Shown: positions 34,249 to 41,770 of the stretch, piece after piece
Layout: every line of letters starts with the position of its first letter
How positions within the stretch are numbered: the stretch's first letter is position 1
DNA from: UBA8190 sp003453695
GTDB taxonomy: Bacteria > Actinomycetota > Acidimicrobiia > Acidimicrobiales > UBA8190
Assembly: GCA_036796975.1 (NCBI GenBank)
Contig: DAIRBY010000004.1
Coordinates: forward strand, 1-64,000
Direction: 5' to 3'
Length of the DNA stretch: 64,000 nucleotides
Translations under genes and position numbers: made by a program
Notes under the pieces: generated by a model
What the model saw: only the letters and a program-made list of their open reading frames with translations
Databases searched by the model: none
Told to the model about the DNA's origin: nothing

Positions 34249-34383
34249 GTGAAGCGCACCTACCAGCCCAACAACCGCAAACGGGCCAAGAACCACGGAT
34301 TTCGTCATCGCATGTCGACCAGAGCCGGCCGGGCCATCCTTCGTGCCCGGCGCCAGAGGGGCCGGCACCGCCTGTCGGCGTAG
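34249..34383 (+). CDS. rpmH: 50S ribosomal protein L34
   Basis: A 44-residue, extremely basic protein beginning MKRTYQPNNRKRAKNHGF and ending RGRHRLSA, the complete L34 family sequence (normally 44-47 residues). It binds 23S rRNA. The start is a GTG preceded by AAGGGA. It stands at the canonical place opposite dnaA and is followed after 12 bases by rnpA. Confidence 0.97.
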   Translation: MKRTYQPNNRKRAKNHGFRHRMSTRAGRAILRARRQRGRHRLSA

Positions 34384-34395
34384 GCGGCCGACGCC

Positions 34396-34731
34396 ATGCC
34401 GGTGACCTGGCGCATCCGCGACCGGGCGACCTTCGAGGCGCTGCGCCGCTCCGGGGCGCGTGCCCGGCGAGGTTCGGTGACCGTGACCTACTCCTCTGTG
34501 GGCGCCGCTCCCGAGCCCCGCATCGCCTACGCCGTGGGGCGCCGGGCCGGGACGGCGGTGACCAGGAACCGCCTGCGGCGACGCCTGCGTGCGGCCGTGG
34601 GCCACGCTCCCCGGCTGGCCCCCGGTGCCTATCTGGTGGCGGCGGGGCCGGAGGCGGTGGAAATGGGATTCGAGGAGTTGAAGAGCCAGGTGGCAGAGGC
34701 CATGACCTCAGCGAGCAGGACAGCCGGGTGA
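34396..34731 (+). CDS. rnpA: Ribonuclease P protein component
   Basis: A 111-residue basic protein with the RNase P protein signature RNRLRRRLR at 57-65 and the preceding AYAVGRRAGTAV. It binds the catalytic RNase P RNA in processing of tRNA 5' ends. The conserved order rpmH-rnpA-yidD-yidC supports the call. Its stop overlaps the yidD GTG by three bases. Confidence 0.96.
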   Translation: MPVTWRIRDRATFEALRRSGARARRGSVTVTYSSVGAAPEPRIAYAVGRRAGTAVTRNRLRRRLRAAVGHAPRLAPGAYLVAAGPEAVEMGFEELKSQVAEAMTSASRTAG

Positions 34732-35000
34732 CGGTCACGTCGGCCCCCGAGCTCGTGGGCGGTGCCCACAGGCCCGCGCACCGCCGAGCGGCGGTGGCGG
34801 TGGTCCTCGGGCTCATCCGCCTGTACCAGCTGGCCCGAGCCGGGCGCCCCTCGCCGTGCCGGTACCTGCCCACCTGCTCGGCGTACGCTGCCCAAGCCGT
34901 GGAGCGCCATGGGGCGCTCCGGGGCGGCTGGCTGGCGCTGCGGCGGATGGGCCGTTGTCATCCCTGGGGCGGCTCGGGTGTCGACCCCGTCCCCGAGTAG
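34728..35000 (+). CDS. yidD: Membrane protein insertion efficiency factor YidD
   Basis: A 90-residue YidD protein. The hallmark CRYLPTCSAYAAQAVERHG, GWLALRRMGRCHPWGG and the C-terminal GVDPVPE are all present, with the three conserved cysteines. YidD associates with the inner membrane and assists YidC/Sec insertion. The GTG at 34728 overlaps the rnpA stop (GTGA), and yidC starts nine bases later. Confidence 0.95.
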   Translation: MTVTSAPELVGGAHRPAHRRAAVAVVLGLIRLYQLARAGRPSPCRYLPTCSAYAAQAVERHGALRGGWLALRRMGRCHPWGGSGVDPVPE

Positions 35001-35009
35001 GAGCCGGAC

Positions 35010-36194
35010 ATGAGCGCCGTGGTCACCGTCTTCGCCAGCACCCTGGGCCAGATCTTCCAGCCCCTGTTCCAGGCCATGGCCTGGCTGATCGCCTTCTTCT
35101 ACGCCCTCGTCCCCAACTTCGCCATCGCCATCGCCCTGCTCACGGTGGTGGTCATGATCGTGACCGCTCCCCTCACCATCAAGAGCACCCGCTCCATGGT
35201 GGCGATGCAGCGGCTCAGCCCCGAGCTCAAGAAGCTGCAGCAGAAGTACAAGGGGGATCGCCAAAAGCTCAATGAAGAGATGATGAGTCTCTACAAGGAG
35301 CATGGGGTGAATCCGGCCGGTGGATGCCTGCCGATGCTCATCCAGTTCCCCGTCTTCATCATCCTCTATGACGTCATCAGGGGGCTGACCAATACGGTCA
35401 AGGTCCACGGGGTGGTGCACGCCGCCCCCCGCTACATCGGCCACAGCACCCGCCTCTACAAGGATCTCGTGCATTCGCCCGGGAAGATGGAGGCGTTCGG
35501 CATCAACCTGGCCCAGCGGTTCCTGGGAGAGCTGCACTACGGCTTCGTCAAAGCTCTGCCGTTCGTGGCCCTGGTGGTCATCGCCATCGCCTTGCAATAC
35601 CTGCAAATGCGCCAGCTCAACAAGCGCAATCAGGCCTTTGCCCAGGCCAATCCTCAGGCGCAAATGATGCAGCGGTATATGCCCATTATTTTCGCGGTCA
35701 TTTATATAAACATCTCGGCGGGCGTCAACGTCTACTTCATCGTCTCGAGTCTGTGCCGCATCGGCTTGCAGGAGCTCGTGTTCCGTTCGGGCATGTTGGA
35801 CAAGGCGAAACGCCCGGTGGAAGGCCGGGTGCCCGGCGCGGGCGGGGCGCCGCGGCGAAAGGGCTTCATGGAGCGGCTGGCAGACGCCCAGCAGGCCGCG
35901 CTCGAGGCACAGAAGGCGCGCCAGGCGGCGCTGCACTCCAGCACCGGGACTCCCCCCGACGCCGGCAACGGCAGCCGGCGGCCCTCGGCCCCGAGGCCGA
36001 GCGGGAACGGGGGCGCGCCCAAGCGGGCCACCGGGCAGGGCGCGCCGCCGCGCCGGGCGCCCGGCAACCCTGGAGCCGCCGGAGCCGCCGAGCAGGGCGG
36101 CGCCGGTGGGCAGAACGCCGGTCAGAGCGGGAACGCCGGCGGGGGCAGTCCCCACCCGCGTTCTCGGACCAAGCGGACGAGAAAGGCTCGCTGA
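35010..36194 (+). CDS. yidC: Membrane protein insertase YidC (Oxa1 family)
   Basis: A 394-residue insertase of the Gram-positive type, without the large periplasmic domain. Five transmembrane segments are visible between about residues 15 and 260, with the conserved arginine in the KSTRSM segment near residue 61, the cytosolic hairpin LKKLQQKYKGDRQKLNEEM, and PMLIQFPVFIILYDVIRGL. The last 120 residues form a long basic, Gly/Pro/Ala-rich tail that probably binds ribosomes, a feature of actinobacterial YidC. Starts at ATG 35010. Confidence 0.96.
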   Translation: MSAVVTVFASTLGQIFQPLFQAMAWLIAFFYALVPNFAIAIALLTVVVMIVTAPLTIKSTRSMVAMQRLSPELKKLQQKYKGDRQKLNEEMMSLYKEHGVNPAGGCLPMLIQFPVFIILYDVIRGLTNTVKVHGVVHAAPRYIGHSTRLYKDLVHSPGKMEAFGINLAQRFLGELHYGFVKALPFVALVVIAIALQYLQMRQLNKRNQAFAQANPQAQMMQRYMPIIFAVIYINISAGVNVYFIVSSLCRIGLQELVFRSGMLDKAKRPVEGRVPGAGGAPRRKGFMERLADAQQAALEAQKARQAALHSSTGTPPDAGNGSRRPSAPRPSGNGGAPKRATGQGAPPRRAPGNPGAAGAAEQGGAGGQNAGQSGNAGGGSPHPRSRTKRTRKAR

Positions 36195-36197
36195 GAC

Positions 36198-37247
36198 ATG
36201 GAGTGGGTGGAGACGACGGGACGAACGGTCGACGAGGCGAAGGACGCCGCCCTCGATCAACTCGGCGTGGACGAGAGCGACGCCGAGTTCGTGGTGGTGA
36301 GCGAGCCCCGTCCGGGCCTCTTCGGCCGCATGCGGGGCGAGGCCCGGGTGCGGGCCCGGGTGAGGCCGGCCGGACCCCGACCCAAGCGGGGCCGTACCCG
36401 CCGCTCCTCCCAGGAGCGGCGCGGCGGACAGCGACAAGGACGTGGATCGGGACCGGCGAGCACTCCCGTCGCCGTGGTGGAGGACGACCGCTCCCGGCCC
36501 TCCGGGGACGGAGCTCCCAAGGACGAGCCGAGTGGCAACGGCTCTCGCCCCTCCTCGTCATCGGGGGGGCAGGCGAGATCTTCCGCTGCGGCGAGCCGGA
36601 ACCGGCGCCGCCGGTCACGGGGGGGAGGAACGGGCGGCCGCAGCCCCGGTGACGGTGCGGCCACCGGCCAGCGTGCCAAGGAGACCGAAGGAGCGCCGCC
36701 ACCCAGGCGGGGCTCGGCCAGGTTGGACACACAGGAGGCTCAGTCAGGCATGACCCTTTCCCTCGAAGAGCAGGGCGAGTCCGCCCGGGCGTTCATGGCG
36801 GGACTCATCGACGAGATGGGCCTCGACGCCGCCGTCACGGTGCGTCTCGTGGACGAGTCCACCGCTGAGGTGGCGGTGGATGGTTCGGAGCTCGGGATCC
36901 TCATCGGACCGGGCGGCGCCACCCTGGCGGCCCTCCAGGAGCTCACCCGCACCGTGGTGCAGAAGCAGACCGGCGGGCACAGCGAGCGGATCCTGGTCGA
37001 CGTCGCCGGCTACCGGGCCCGCCGGGCCGAGGCGCTGCAGCGCTTCACGAGTCAGATCGCCGAGGAGGTCCTCGAGTCGGGGACCGAGCGCGCCCTCGAG
37101 CCGATGTCCGCCGCCGACCGCAAGATCGTGCACGACACCGTGAACGAGATGGCCGGGGTCGAGACCCGTTCCGAAGGGGAGGACCCCCGTCGCTACATCG
37201 TGATCTCCCCCTCCGGCTCCGCCGCGGAGTCCGCTGACGCCCGCTGA
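36198..37247 (+). CDS. jag: Jag/KhpB-type RNA-binding protein (Jag-N, KH, R3H)
   Basis: A 349-residue protein. Jag-N at 1-55 has the RPGLFGRMRGEARV signature. A 110-residue basic, Gly/Ser-rich disordered linker follows. The C-terminal half has a KH domain (GILIGPGGATLAALQELT) and an R3H domain (LEPMSAADRKIVHDTVNEM). KhpB with KhpA acts as a small-RNA-binding/cell-envelope regulator in Gram-positives. The linker is longer and more basic than in Firmicute homologues. Starts three bases after the yidC stop; its end overlaps the proposed rsmG start. Confidence 0.93.
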   Translation: MEWVETTGRTVDEAKDAALDQLGVDESDAEFVVVSEPRPGLFGRMRGEARVRARVRPAGPRPKRGRTRRSSQERRGGQRQGRGSGPASTPVAVVEDDRSRPSGDGAPKDEPSGNGSRPSSSSGGQARSSAAASRNRRRRSRGGGTGGRSPGDGAATGQRAKETEGAPPPRRGSARLDTQEAQSGMTLSLEEQGESARAFMAGLIDEMGLDAAVTVRLVDESTAEVAVDGSELGILIGPGGATLAALQELTRTVVQKQTGGHSERILVDVAGYRARRAEALQRFTSQIAEEVLESGTERALEPMSAADRKIVHDTVNEMAGVETRSEGEDPRRYIVISPSGSAAESADAR

Positions 37248-37923
37248 GAGCGGGCCCGGGGTCTCCCCGGGGGTCACAGCCGCGCTGGAGCAGGCCCGGG
37301 AGCTGGGCTACCTGGGCGACGGCCCCGTCGAGGCGCACATCGCCCATGCGCAGGGCTTCGCCGACGTCGCCGAGAGACAGCTCGGAGGCCGCCCGCCACG
37401 GTTCTTGGACCTGGGTTCTGGAGGCGGGGTCCCCGGCCTGGTCCTGGCCGAACGATGGCCGGCGGCTGGTGCCGTCCTCCTCGACGCCAACCAACGCCGG
37501 GCCCGATTCCTCGCCGAGCACGTGGGCTCGCTGGGCTGGGAGGAGCGGGTGACGGTGGCATGCCTCCGGGCCGAGGAAGCGGGGCGCGACCCGGCATATC
37601 GGGGCTGCCTGCCGGTCGTGACGGCCCGATCCTTCGGAGTCCCTGCCGTGGTGGCGGAGTGCGGCGCCCCGCTGCTCCAAGTGGGGGGCATCCTGGTGGT
37701 GTCCGAGCCGCCGGTAGGACGGCGTCCCCACCCGGGCGGCGACGAGGCGGAGGTCGGCCACCCCGGCCGATGGCCGCTGGAAGCCCTGGCCGAGCTCGGG
37801 TTGAGGCCACTGGCGTTCGAGTCAGGCCGCTTCAGCTACCAAGTGCTTCTTCAGGAGGCGCCGTGCCCGCCCCGGTACCCCCGGCGGACGGGCGTACCCG
37901 AGAAGCGCCCGCTCTACCGGTGA
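37234..37923 (+). CDS. rsmG: 16S rRNA (guanine-N7) methyltransferase RsmG, probable CTG start
   Basis: A class I SAM-dependent methyltransferase. SAM motif I is LDLGSGGGVPGL, followed by LLDANQRRARFLAEH and the VTARSFGVPAVVAEC segment, all RsmG-like; it modifies G527 of 16S rRNA (E. coli numbering). The reading frame is open from 37204 but contains no ATG, GTG or TTG before a TTG at 37405, which would delete the helix preceding motif I. A CTG at 37234 has GGAG four bases upstream and overlaps the end of jag by 14 bases, so it is proposed as the start (229 residues). Position between jag and parA is the conserved one. Confidence 0.85.
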   Translation: MTPAESGPGVSPGVTAALEQARELGYLGDGPVEAHIAHAQGFADVAERQLGGRPPRFLDLGSGGGVPGLVLAERWPAAGAVLLDANQRRARFLAEHVGSLGWEERVTVACLRAEEAGRDPAYRGCLPVVTARSFGVPAVVAECGAPLLQVGGILVVSEPPVGRRPHPGGDEAEVGHPGRWPLEALAELGLRPLAFESGRFSYQVLLQEAPCPPRYPRRTGVPEKRPLYR

Positions 37924-37953
37924 GCGCCTCCGTATCCTCAGCGCTCCCCGATC

Positions 37954-37980
37954 GTTCCACGTGGTACCTTACGGTGAAAC
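37954..37980. repeat. 27-bp parS-like repeat, copy 1
   Basis: First of two identical 27-base copies, 57 bases apart start to start, in the rsmG-LAGLIDADG gene spacer. The left part GTTCCACGTGGTAC resembles parS (GTTTCACGTGAAAC) with three differences, two of them symmetrical; the right end GGTGAAAC is an inverted parS half-site, and GGTACC lies between. ParB binding is plausible because parA-parB follow. Confidence 0.75.
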
Positions 37981-38010
37981 CCCCCTCGGAGCCGTGACCG
38001 AGTCCTGGTG

Positions 38011-38037
38011 GTTCCACGTGGTACCTTACGGTGAAAC
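38011..38037. repeat. 27-bp parS-like repeat, copy 2
   Basis: Exact second copy of the 27-base repeat, ending 15 bases before the GTG of the LAGLIDADG gene and therefore inside its promoter or leader. Perfect conservation of both copies within otherwise unrelated flanks suggests a functional protein-binding site rather than chance. Confidence 0.75.
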
Positions 38038-38052
38038 ACCTGAGGGAGGACG

Positions 38053-38520
38053 GTGGCCGACGACCTCGACCGGGGTCTCCTCGTAGGGCTCCTCATCGGC
38101 GAAGGCCACTTCGGGGGCGACGGCCGCCAGCCGCAGGTCACGCTCCGCATGCACGTTCGGCACGAGGCCCTGTTCCGCTGGATCGAGCTGACCTTCCCCG
38201 GCGGCAAGCTGTACGGGCCCTACGACCACGGCGGCCGCCGTTACCTGCAGTGGATGGCCCGAGGGGCCTTTCTGCGAGACCAGCTGATGCCCCTGCTCGA
38301 GTCCACGCTCTCCGCCGACCTCGACGGCCACAGTTGGGGCCGGTTCCAGAAAATGCGGGTCCAGTACGCGCGCCGACTCGGGCTGTCGGGCACCGAACCC
38401 CCCCGCTCCACTGCCGCAGGCACAACCCCGCCGCCGCCGACAGGAGGACCGCTCACCGCCGACGAGGTCTTCGCCAGACTCCGGCGGGGCCTGGACGGCC
38501 AGGGCGACGCCAATTCCTGA
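38053..38520 (+). CDS. Free-standing single-motif LAGLIDADG protein
   Basis: A 155-residue protein with one LAGLIDADG-type motif, LLVGLLIGEG at residues 9-18; the acidic catalytic-position residue is Glu17. The following pattern (QVTLRMHVRHEALFRWI, PGGKLYGPYDHGGRRYLQW, LRDQLMPLLE) matches the beta-beta-alpha layout of LAGLIDADG homing endonucleases and of the related WhiA-type regulators. A single motif implies a homodimer. It is not inside an intron or intein. A Pro/Thr-rich linker leads to a C-terminal helix (TADEVFARLRRGL). The GTG start has GGGAGGA three bases before it. It may be a decayed homing endonuclease or a domesticated DNA-binding protein; the parS-like repeats in its promoter favour the latter. 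Confidence 0.8.
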   Translation: MADDLDRGLLVGLLIGEGHFGGDGRQPQVTLRMHVRHEALFRWIELTFPGGKLYGPYDHGGRRYLQWMARGAFLRDQLMPLLESTLSADLDGHSWGRFQKMRVQYARRLGLSGTEPPRSTAAGTTPPPPTGGPLTADEVFARLRRGLDGQGDANS

Positions 38521-38546
38521 AATTCAGGCGCCAATTCGGGCAATTC
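38512..38546. promoter_or_regulatory. AATTC repeat cluster upstream of parA
   Basis: Four AATTC pentamers at 38512, 38521, 38533 and 38542, spaced 9, 12 and 9 bases, so that the pair pattern repeats with a 21-base (two helical turns) period; CGCCAATTC is repeated exactly. The cluster begins in the last codons of the LAGLIDADG gene. In very GC-rich DNA this looks like an operator for the parAB unit; the binding protein is unknown. Confidence 0.45.
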
Positions 38547-38626
38547 ATCGGCCGGGAGCCTTGACCTCGACTTCATGGATGGGGAGGATGAGGGGCCGTG
38601 ACCCCCTGTCCTCCGCAGGCCTGACG

Positions 38627-39691
38627 ATGGCCGTCCGCATTCGAGGCCGCAAGTTCCGATCCAACGTCCCAGCGGACGTGACAGCCCAGGTAGAGCCCGA
38701 GGAAGAGCCGGCGGTCAAGGTGGTGGGGCCCGCCCCGGCCGAAGGCGACGACCTCCAGGGTGGCCCGGACGAGACGGCGGCGGCCCCCGCCCCGGTGCCG
38801 GCCCCTGCTCCTGAGCCCACCGCCGTCACCGAAGAGGCGCCGCCGCCGGGCCCGGCCGCAGAGCCCCGCCGAGGCTCGCTGGAGGCGGTGGGGGAGGTCG
38901 TGCACGGCGACTACGTGCCGCGACCCACGCCCCGGATCATGGCGGTGGCCAACCAGAAGGGCGGCGTGGGGAAGACCACGACGGCGGTCAACCTCGGGGC
39001 TGGTCTGGCCGAGCTCGGCTTCCGCGTCCTCGTGGTGGACCTCGACCCCCAGGGCAACGCCACCACCGGGCTAGGGATCGACGGCAGGACCTTCGAGCGC
39101 TCCATGTACGACGTGATCATGCGCGACGCCCCCATAGAGGACGCCGTCGAGCCCACCAGCCTGAAGAACCTGTTCGTGGCCCCCGCCACCATCGACCTGG
39201 CCGGGGCCGAGATCGAGCTCGTGCCGAGCTTCAGCCGGGAGCTCAAGCTGCGCAAGGCCCTCGAGTCGGTGGCAGGGGAGTTCGACTTCATCCTCGTGGA
39301 CTGCCCGCCCTCGCTCGGGCTCATCACCATCAACGGCCTGGCCGCCGCCGACGAGGTCCTCGTCCCCATCCAGTGCGAGTACTACGCGCTGGAGGGACTC
39401 GGCCAGCTGCTGCGCAACGTGCACCTGGTCCAGGCCAACCTCAACGAGAAGCTCGAGATGAGCACGATCGTCCTCACCATGTACGACGGCCGGACCAAGC
39501 TGGCCGAGCAGGTGGCGGACGAGGTGCGGGCCCACTTCGGCAACAAGGTGTGCCGGAACATCATCCCGAGGACGGTGCGCATCTCGGAGGCCCCGTCGTT
39601 CGGTCAGCCCATCACGGTGTTCGATCCCAGCTCCCGGGGGGCCATCGCCTACCGCGAGCTGGCAAAGGAGGTCAGCGGTGGCAAGGCGTAG
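38627..39691 (+). CDS. parA: Chromosome-partitioning ATPase ParA (Soj)
   Basis: A 354-residue deviant-Walker ATPase: KGGVGKT at 111-117 with the signature lysine, DLDPQGNAT, and the VDCPPSLGLITINGL switch region. It forms ATP-dependent gradients on the nucleoid that move ParB-parS complexes. About 105 residues before the ATPase are Pro/Ala/Glu-rich and probably disordered; most Soj proteins lack so long an extension. The start is uncertain: ATG 38627 is chosen, with in-frame ATGs at 38579 and 38588 and a TTG at 38561 also possible. It overlaps parB by 14 bases. Confidence 0.95.
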   Translation: MAVRIRGRKFRSNVPADVTAQVEPEEEPAVKVVGPAPAEGDDLQGGPDETAAAPAPVPAPAPEPTAVTEEAPPPGPAAEPRRGSLEAVGEVVHGDYVPRPTPRIMAVANQKGGVGKTTTAVNLGAGLAELGFRVLVVDLDPQGNATTGLGIDGRTFERSMYDVIMRDAPIEDAVEPTSLKNLFVAPATIDLAGAEIELVPSFSRELKLRKALESVAGEFDFILVDCPPSLGLITINGLAAADEVLVPIQCEYYALEGLGQLLRNVHLVQANLNEKLEMSTIVLTMYDGRTKLAEQVADEVRAHFGNKVCRNIIPRTVRISEAPSFGQPITVFDPSSRGAIAYRELAKEVSGGKA

Positions 39692-40634
39692 CGGTCTAGG
39701 AAAGGGCCTCGGCGCCCTCATCCCCGCCGGGGAGCTCCGGGATCGAACCTCGGCGCTGCGCGAGGTGGCCACCGCCAGCATCAGGCCCAATCCACTGCAA
39801 CCCCGGACCCGGTTCGACGAGGAGTCGATGGCTTCGCTGTCCGCGTCGATCAGGGAGGTGGGCGTGCTCCAGCCCGTCCTGGTGCGGGAGGCCGGGGAGG
39901 GGGAGTACGAGCTGATCGCCGGCGAGCGCCGGTGGCGGGCGGCCCGCCGGGCCGGGCTCCAGACCATGCCCGTCCTCGTCCAGACGTCCTCCGACGTCCT
40001 CAGCCTCGAGCAGGCGCTCGTCGAGAACCTCCACCGCGAGGACCTGAACCCCCTCGAGGAGGCAGCCGCCTTCCAGCAGCTCGTCGACACCTTCGACTAC
40101 ACCCATGAGCAGGTGGCGGCTCGGGTGGGAAGAAGCCGAACGGCCGTGACGAACACCCTGCGGCTGTTGCAGCTCCCCGCCGGCGTGCAGCGGGCTCTGG
40201 CGGACGGGGCGATGACGGCCGGCCACGCCAAGGCGCTGCTCGGCACGCCCGACCGGGCCTTCCAGGAGGAACTGGCCCGGCGGACGGTCGCCGAGGGCCT
40301 CACGGTGCGGGCCGTCGAAGAGCTGGTACGCCGTCACGGCCAGCCCGAGTCCGACTTCGCCGTCGAGCCCGAGCCCTCGGCCGCCGGGGCCGCCAACGGC
40401 ACCGGGCAGGACACGTCGGCGCCGCCCGGCGCCCCGTCCGGCCCGGCGGCCTCTGCACCGCGGCGTCATCTCCCGGCGCCGGGGATCCTCGAGCTCGAGG
40501 AGCTCCTGTCCACCCACCTCAACACCCGGGTCAAGGTGGAGATGAGCGCCAAGCGGGGCCGGGTGATGGTGGAGTTCGCCACGCTCGAGGACCTGGAGCG
40601 CATCTACAAGCTCATGGTGGGGGGCGCCACCTGA
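39678..40634 (+). CDS. parB: Chromosome-partitioning protein ParB (Spo0J), CTPase
   Basis: A 318-residue ParB. The N-terminal LGKGLGALIP motif contacts ParA; the CTP-binding region has GERRWRAARRAG and ENLHREDLNPLEEA; the helix-turn-helix VAARVGRSRTAVTNTLRLLQLP reads parS; and the C-terminal 50 residues form the dimerisation domain after a Gly/Ala/Pro-rich linker. Starts at GTG 39678 inside the end of parA. The two parS-like repeats 1.7 kb upstream are candidate loading sites. Confidence 0.97.
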   Translation: MARRSGLGKGLGALIPAGELRDRTSALREVATASIRPNPLQPRTRFDEESMASLSASIREVGVLQPVLVREAGEGEYELIAGERRWRAARRAGLQTMPVLVQTSSDVLSLEQALVENLHREDLNPLEEAAAFQQLVDTFDYTHEQVAARVGRSRTAVTNTLRLLQLPAGVQRALADGAMTAGHAKALLGTPDRAFQEELARRTVAEGLTVRAVEELVRRHGQPESDFAVEPEPSAAGAANGTGQDTSAPPGAPSGPAASAPRRHLPAPGILELEELLSTHLNTRVKVEMSAKRGRVMVEFATLEDLERIYKLMVGGAT

Positions 40635-40686
40635 GGTCAGGTTGAGGCTTTCACCCCTGTTGTTCTACGCAACGTGAGCACAACGA

Positions 40687-40708
40687 CTGGTAGTGGGCCA
40701 CTTACCAG
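40687..40708 (+). terminator. Hairpin between convergent parB and cwlM-like genes
   Basis: A 22-base inverted repeat CTGGTAGTGG / CCACTTACCAG with one bulged base, followed by GGATTTCTC. It lies 53 bases after the parB stop in the convergent spacer and can fold on either strand. The T-run is short, so termination is likely but not certain. Confidence 0.5.
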
Positions 40709-40756
40709 GGATTTCTCACTTAAAGTGGCGCTCTAACCATAAATCGTACGTAGAGC

Positions 40757-40789
40757 TGATCCACATCCTGTGCATGAGATTGTGGACAA
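40757..40789. promoter_or_regulatory. Pair of opposed DnaA boxes in the parB-cwlM spacer
   Basis: TGATCCACA at 40757-40765 (one mismatch to TTATCCACA) and TGTGGACAA at 40781-40789, which is a perfect actinobacterial box TTGTCCACA on the minus strand. They face each other 15 bases apart in an unusually AT-rich spacer. These are better matches than those in the dnaA-dnaN spacer. Confidence 0.5.
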
Positions 40790-40793
40790 AGTC

Positions 40794-41732
40794 TCACTCT
40801 GGAGGCGTGACCGCCCACGCAGTGAGCGCCTCCGCCAGCGCCTGGGCCAGGGCGGCGCTGCGCTGGACGACGAGGGCGGCGGGACCCACCTCGCACACCA
40901 CTGCCGGCATCTGGGTCTCGCGCAGCACGGCCAGCGACATCCCCCGCGCCCCGCCCGCCGACACCCCGAGGGCGGCGGCGCCCAAGGCCTGGACCAGCTC
41001 GGCAAGCCGGCGCCCCCCCGCCGACTCGTACTCGTAGCCGGCGTAGTAGGCGGCCGCGCAGCCGGCGCGTTCCGGATCCACCCGCAACCCGAGGTACACC
41101 TCGACGCCGGCGGTGTTGGCCTGCTCGGCCTGGGCGGAGCCGTCGGGATGGAGCACCGGCACCACCACCGCCCCCTCCGAGCGCAGCCGCCGGCGCAGGG
41201 CGGTGACCAGCGGGTCGATACCGCCTTCTTCGCCCACGGCGATGTGGCGGCCGAGCAGGGTCCGAGGGGCCTGCCGCATCCGTTCCCGGTCGCGCACCAT
41301 GCTCACCAGCTGGGGATCGACGTGGCGCGGTGTGACCCGGCGCAGCTCGCGCAGGGTGGAGGCGCCCAGGATGGCGTCGGCGGGCAGGCCCGTGTTGCGC
41401 TGGAATTCGGCCAGGGCCGAGGCCGTCTGGTCGCCGAAGATCCCGTCGACGCGGCCGGTGTCGAAGCCGAGCGACGACAGTCGCCGTTGCAGGTCGGCCA
41501 CGTCGTCGCCGCGCAGCATGGGCCTGCGGTGGTAGAGGAAGCGGTCTCCGAGACCGAAACCCGCCTCGACCAGGGCAGCCCACGTCTGGGGGCCGCACAC
41601 CCCGTCCACGCGCAGGCCCCGGCGGTGCTGGAAGGCCTCTACGGCGGCCCGGGTGCCGCTGCTGAAGGTGCCCTCCGGATCGGGAGCCGTGGGCACGCCG
41701 AGCTTTCGCAACCGCCCCTGCAGGTCCGACAC
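40794..41732 (-). CDS. CwlM-like protein: two peptidoglycan-binding domains and a degenerate amidase domain
   Basis: A 312-residue protein with two PG-binding-1 modules (VSDLQGRLRKLGV...; DVADLQRRLSSLGF...GRVDGIFGDQTASAL) and a C-terminal amidase-3-like domain. The zinc-binding residues expected in that domain are not preserved: GHGG appears as VGEEGG and the SxHxN region as YLGLRVDP. In M. tuberculosis the gene at this place (between parB and trxC) is cwlM, a non-catalytic regulator that activates MurA; this is the likely counterpart. The GTG at 41732 gives the first PG-binding repeat complete. Convergent with parB and 38 bases after trxA. Confidence 0.8.
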   Translation of the reverse strand: MSDLQGRLRKLGVPTAPDPEGTFSSGTRAAVEAFQHRRGLRVDGVCGPQTWAALVEAGFGLGDRFLYHRRPMLRGDDVADLQRRLSSLGFDTGRVDGIFGDQTASALAEFQRNTGLPADAILGASTLRELRRVTPRHVDPQLVSMVRDRERMRQAPRTLLGRHIAVGEEGGIDPLVTALRRRLRSEGAVVVPVLHPDGSAQAEQANTAGVEVYLGLRVDPERAGCAAAYYAGYEYESAGGRRLAELVQALGAAALGVSAGGARGMSLAVLRETQMPAVVCEVGPAALVVQRSAALAQALAEALTAWAVTPPE

Positions 41733-41770
41733 CCCCGCGCCCTCGTCACCGGGCGCCAGGGGCAGGGCGC

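Noticed and set aside
38053..38520. LAGLIDADG gene as part of an intron or intein
   Set aside because: No split host gene flanks it; rsmG ends and parA begins normally on either side.
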